NCBI GenBank assembly: GCA_021792075.1
Contig: JAJYVK010000090.1
Location: forward strand, 1 to 6,492
Length of the DNA: 6,492 nucleotides
Source of the DNA: Actinomycetes bacterium
GTDB lineage: Bacteria; Actinomycetota; Acidimicrobiia; Acidimicrobiales; Acidimicrobiaceae
Direction: 5' to 3'
The translations under genes were made by a program, and so were the position numbers. The notes below the pieces were generated by a model. The model saw nothing but the letters and a program-made list of their open reading frames with translations, made no database searches and was not told where the DNA came from. Shown here in pieces: positions 5,239 through 6,492 of this stretch (positions are counted from its first letter, which is position 1; each line of letters begins with the position of its first letter).

Positions 5239-6492
5239 GTGGTCATATTGAGAAAAACGAAGGGGAAAAACAGCTCCGGCTCAACAAGGGTCAACGCGCT
5301 TGCAATGGCGTCTGGGACGCTGGCATCGAGATTGACCGGCCTTCTTAGGCTGCTCGCCCTGGCCTATGCACTGGGAATAGGGCCGTTCTCAGACTCGTTC
5401 AACCTAGCCAACAACACCCCAAATATCATCTACGACCTGCTTTTGGGCGGGATAATCTCAGCATCTATACTGCCGGTATTCGTAGGCCATTTGGCGAAAG
5501 ACAATGACAGGACCGCATGGGACTCGATCTCCTCAGTCTTCAGCGTCGGTCTGGTTCTGCTTGTAATTGGCACAGTACTTTTCGAGTTTGCCGCACCTGG
5601 GATCATCCACCTCTATCTGGTAGTCAACCATTCCCAGATCGCTTCAGAGCAGCAGAGAGTCGCTACACTCTTGCTTCGATACTTCGCGCCTCAGCTACTC
5701 TTCTATGGTCTCATCGCGATCCTGACCGCCGTGCTGAATGCAAGATCCGTCTTTGCGCCACCTGCATACGCGCCGGTTGTCAACAACATCGTGGCAATAA
5801 TCGTATTTCTGGCCTTTGCAACGATAAAAAAGTCTCTTGCTCTCGGAACGATTCACGCCTTATCCCCCGCCGTTCTCCTTCTCGGAATTGGGACGACCGC
5901 AGGAGTGGCGCTTCAGTTCCTTTTCCTGATCCCATACCTTGAAAAAGCCGGAGCGAGGCTAAGCTTCCAACCAAATTTCCGAAACCCGGCCATCAAAGAG
6001 ATCAGTTCCATTTCAACCTGGACACTCGGTTTCGTAATCGCAAATCAAGTGGCACTCTTTTCCGTCCTTGCCATTGCCGCCGGTTCGACGCCTGGAACCG
6101 TCAGCGCCTACTCCTACGGCTACATCTTCTTCCAGCTACCCTATGGCGTAGCTGCGTACTCGATCATGGCAGCAATGATGCCTGAACTTGCCCATGTGCA
6201 CAGCAAGGGTGATGTGGCGAAGTACAAAAAGAGGTTGGGGACGGGCCTGCGATCCTCGGTGACGATTATGATTCCTGCGGCGTTCGCCTATCTCGCCATA
6301 GCCAAACCGATGCTGACGCTGCTGTTAGCACATGGCGCCGTCCATGCAAGTGGTGTAGTTCTCACTGTGCAGACACTGCAAGGATTCGCTATCGGCCTTC
6401 CAGGCTTCGCCGGTTATCTCGCCGTCGTGCAGGCATACCAGTCAATCAAGAATACAAAAGTTGTCTTTTTTCTGTATCTATTGGAAAACGGC
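5239..6492 (+). CDS. murJ: Lipid II flippase MurJ (MviN), 3'-partial
   Basis: This gene encodes the polytopic MOP-superfamily protein that flips lipid-linked peptidoglycan precursor across the cytoplasmic membrane. The frame stays open to the last base, giving 418 codons from GTG 5239; the family core is about 500 residues or more, so the C-terminus lies outside. ASGTLASRLTGLLRLLALA (24-42) is the first helix, with Arg31 and Arg37 matching the essential Arg18 and Arg24 of the E. coli enzyme. Asp52 in FSDSFNLANN matches Asp39. TPNIIYDLLLGG (60-71) has Tyr-Asp where E. coli has an Arg pair, the form usual in actinobacteria. SAYSYGYIFFQLPYGVAAYS (289-308) is the conserved region around the seventh and eighth helices. 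GTG 5239 was chosen because it lies 5 bases after the upstream stop. TTG 5248 or ATG 5305 are alternatives; ATG 5305 would remove the basic N-terminal tail. No strong Shine-Dalgarno sequence is visible, which fits translational coupling. Whether the C-terminal pseudokinase extension of mycobacterial MviN is present cannot be seen. Confidence 0.93.
   Translation, partial: MVILRKTKGKNSSGSTRVNALAMASGTLASRLTGLLRLLALAYALGIGPFSDSFNLANNTPNIIYDLLLGGIISASILPVFVGHLAKDNDRTAWDSISSVFSVGLVLLVIGTVLFEFAAPGIIHLYLVVNHSQIASEQQRVATLLLRYFAPQLLFYGLIAILTAVLNARSVFAPPAYAPVVNNIVAIIVFLAFATIKKSLALGTIHALSPAVLLLGIGTTAGVALQFLFLIPYLEKAGARLSFQPNFRNPAIKEISSISTWTLGFVIANQVALFSVLAIAAGSTPGTVSAYSYGYIFFQLPYGVAAYSIMAAMMPELAHVHSKGDVAKYKKRLGTGLRSSVTIMIPAAFAYLAIAKPMLTLLLAHGAVHASGVVLTVQTLQGFAIGLPGFAGYLAVVQAYQSIKNTKVVFFLYLLENG

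Noticed and set aside
5517..5942. A 141-residue plus-strand frame inside murJ
   Set aside because: It overlaps MurJ transmembrane segments in another frame. The MurJ frame has hydrophobic helices and conserved motifs and stays open to the window end.

Overview
The window reads as chromosomal DNA of an actinobacterium of moderate GC content. The strongest evidence is its right half: a two-transmembrane extracytoplasmic protein of the DUF6049 (Rv3909-like) type sits directly upstream of murJ/mviN, the actinobacterial arrangement found near oriC. The MurJ also has the actinobacterial form of its second helix region. Moderate GC and frequent GTG/TTG starts would suit an Acidimicrobiia-type lineage, but that is inference and not shown by any marker here.

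Layout. Bases 1-1089 (+) hold the C-terminal part of an NAD(P)H/FAD oxidoreductase of the GltD-like class, fused to a flavodoxin-like domain. Its N-terminus lies outside the window. A strong hairpin at 1114-1151 separates it from a convergent gene at 1203-2216 (-), which encodes an intact class II-type histone-deacetylase-family enzyme. A short divergent control region (about 2217-2296) carries a perfect 8+1+8 palindrome and leads to a GNAT acetyltransferase (+, start most likely TTG 2297, ending 3034). A 108-base gap with a near-perfect 12-base tandem repeat precedes the DUF6049-like gene (3143-5233, +). Five bases later comes murJ (5239 to the window end, +), which is cut off at the right edge. 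The only stretch over 100 bases without a gene, apart from that gap, is 1090-1202, which holds the hairpin.

How the genes may work together. MurJ flips lipid II across the membrane for peptidoglycan synthesis. The DUF6049-like membrane protein is tightly linked to it and probably works in the same envelope process. The divergent pair of a GNAT acetyltransferase and a zinc-dependent deacetylase could be an acetylation writer and eraser sharing a control region, but their substrates cannot be read from sequence.

I see no mobile element, CRISPR array, tRNA or rRNA. Nothing here is clearly a new defence or mobile system. The points most worth checking are the divergent acetylation pair with its palindrome, the tandem repeat upstream of the envelope operon, the flavodoxin-like fusion and the tandem-GNAT architecture.
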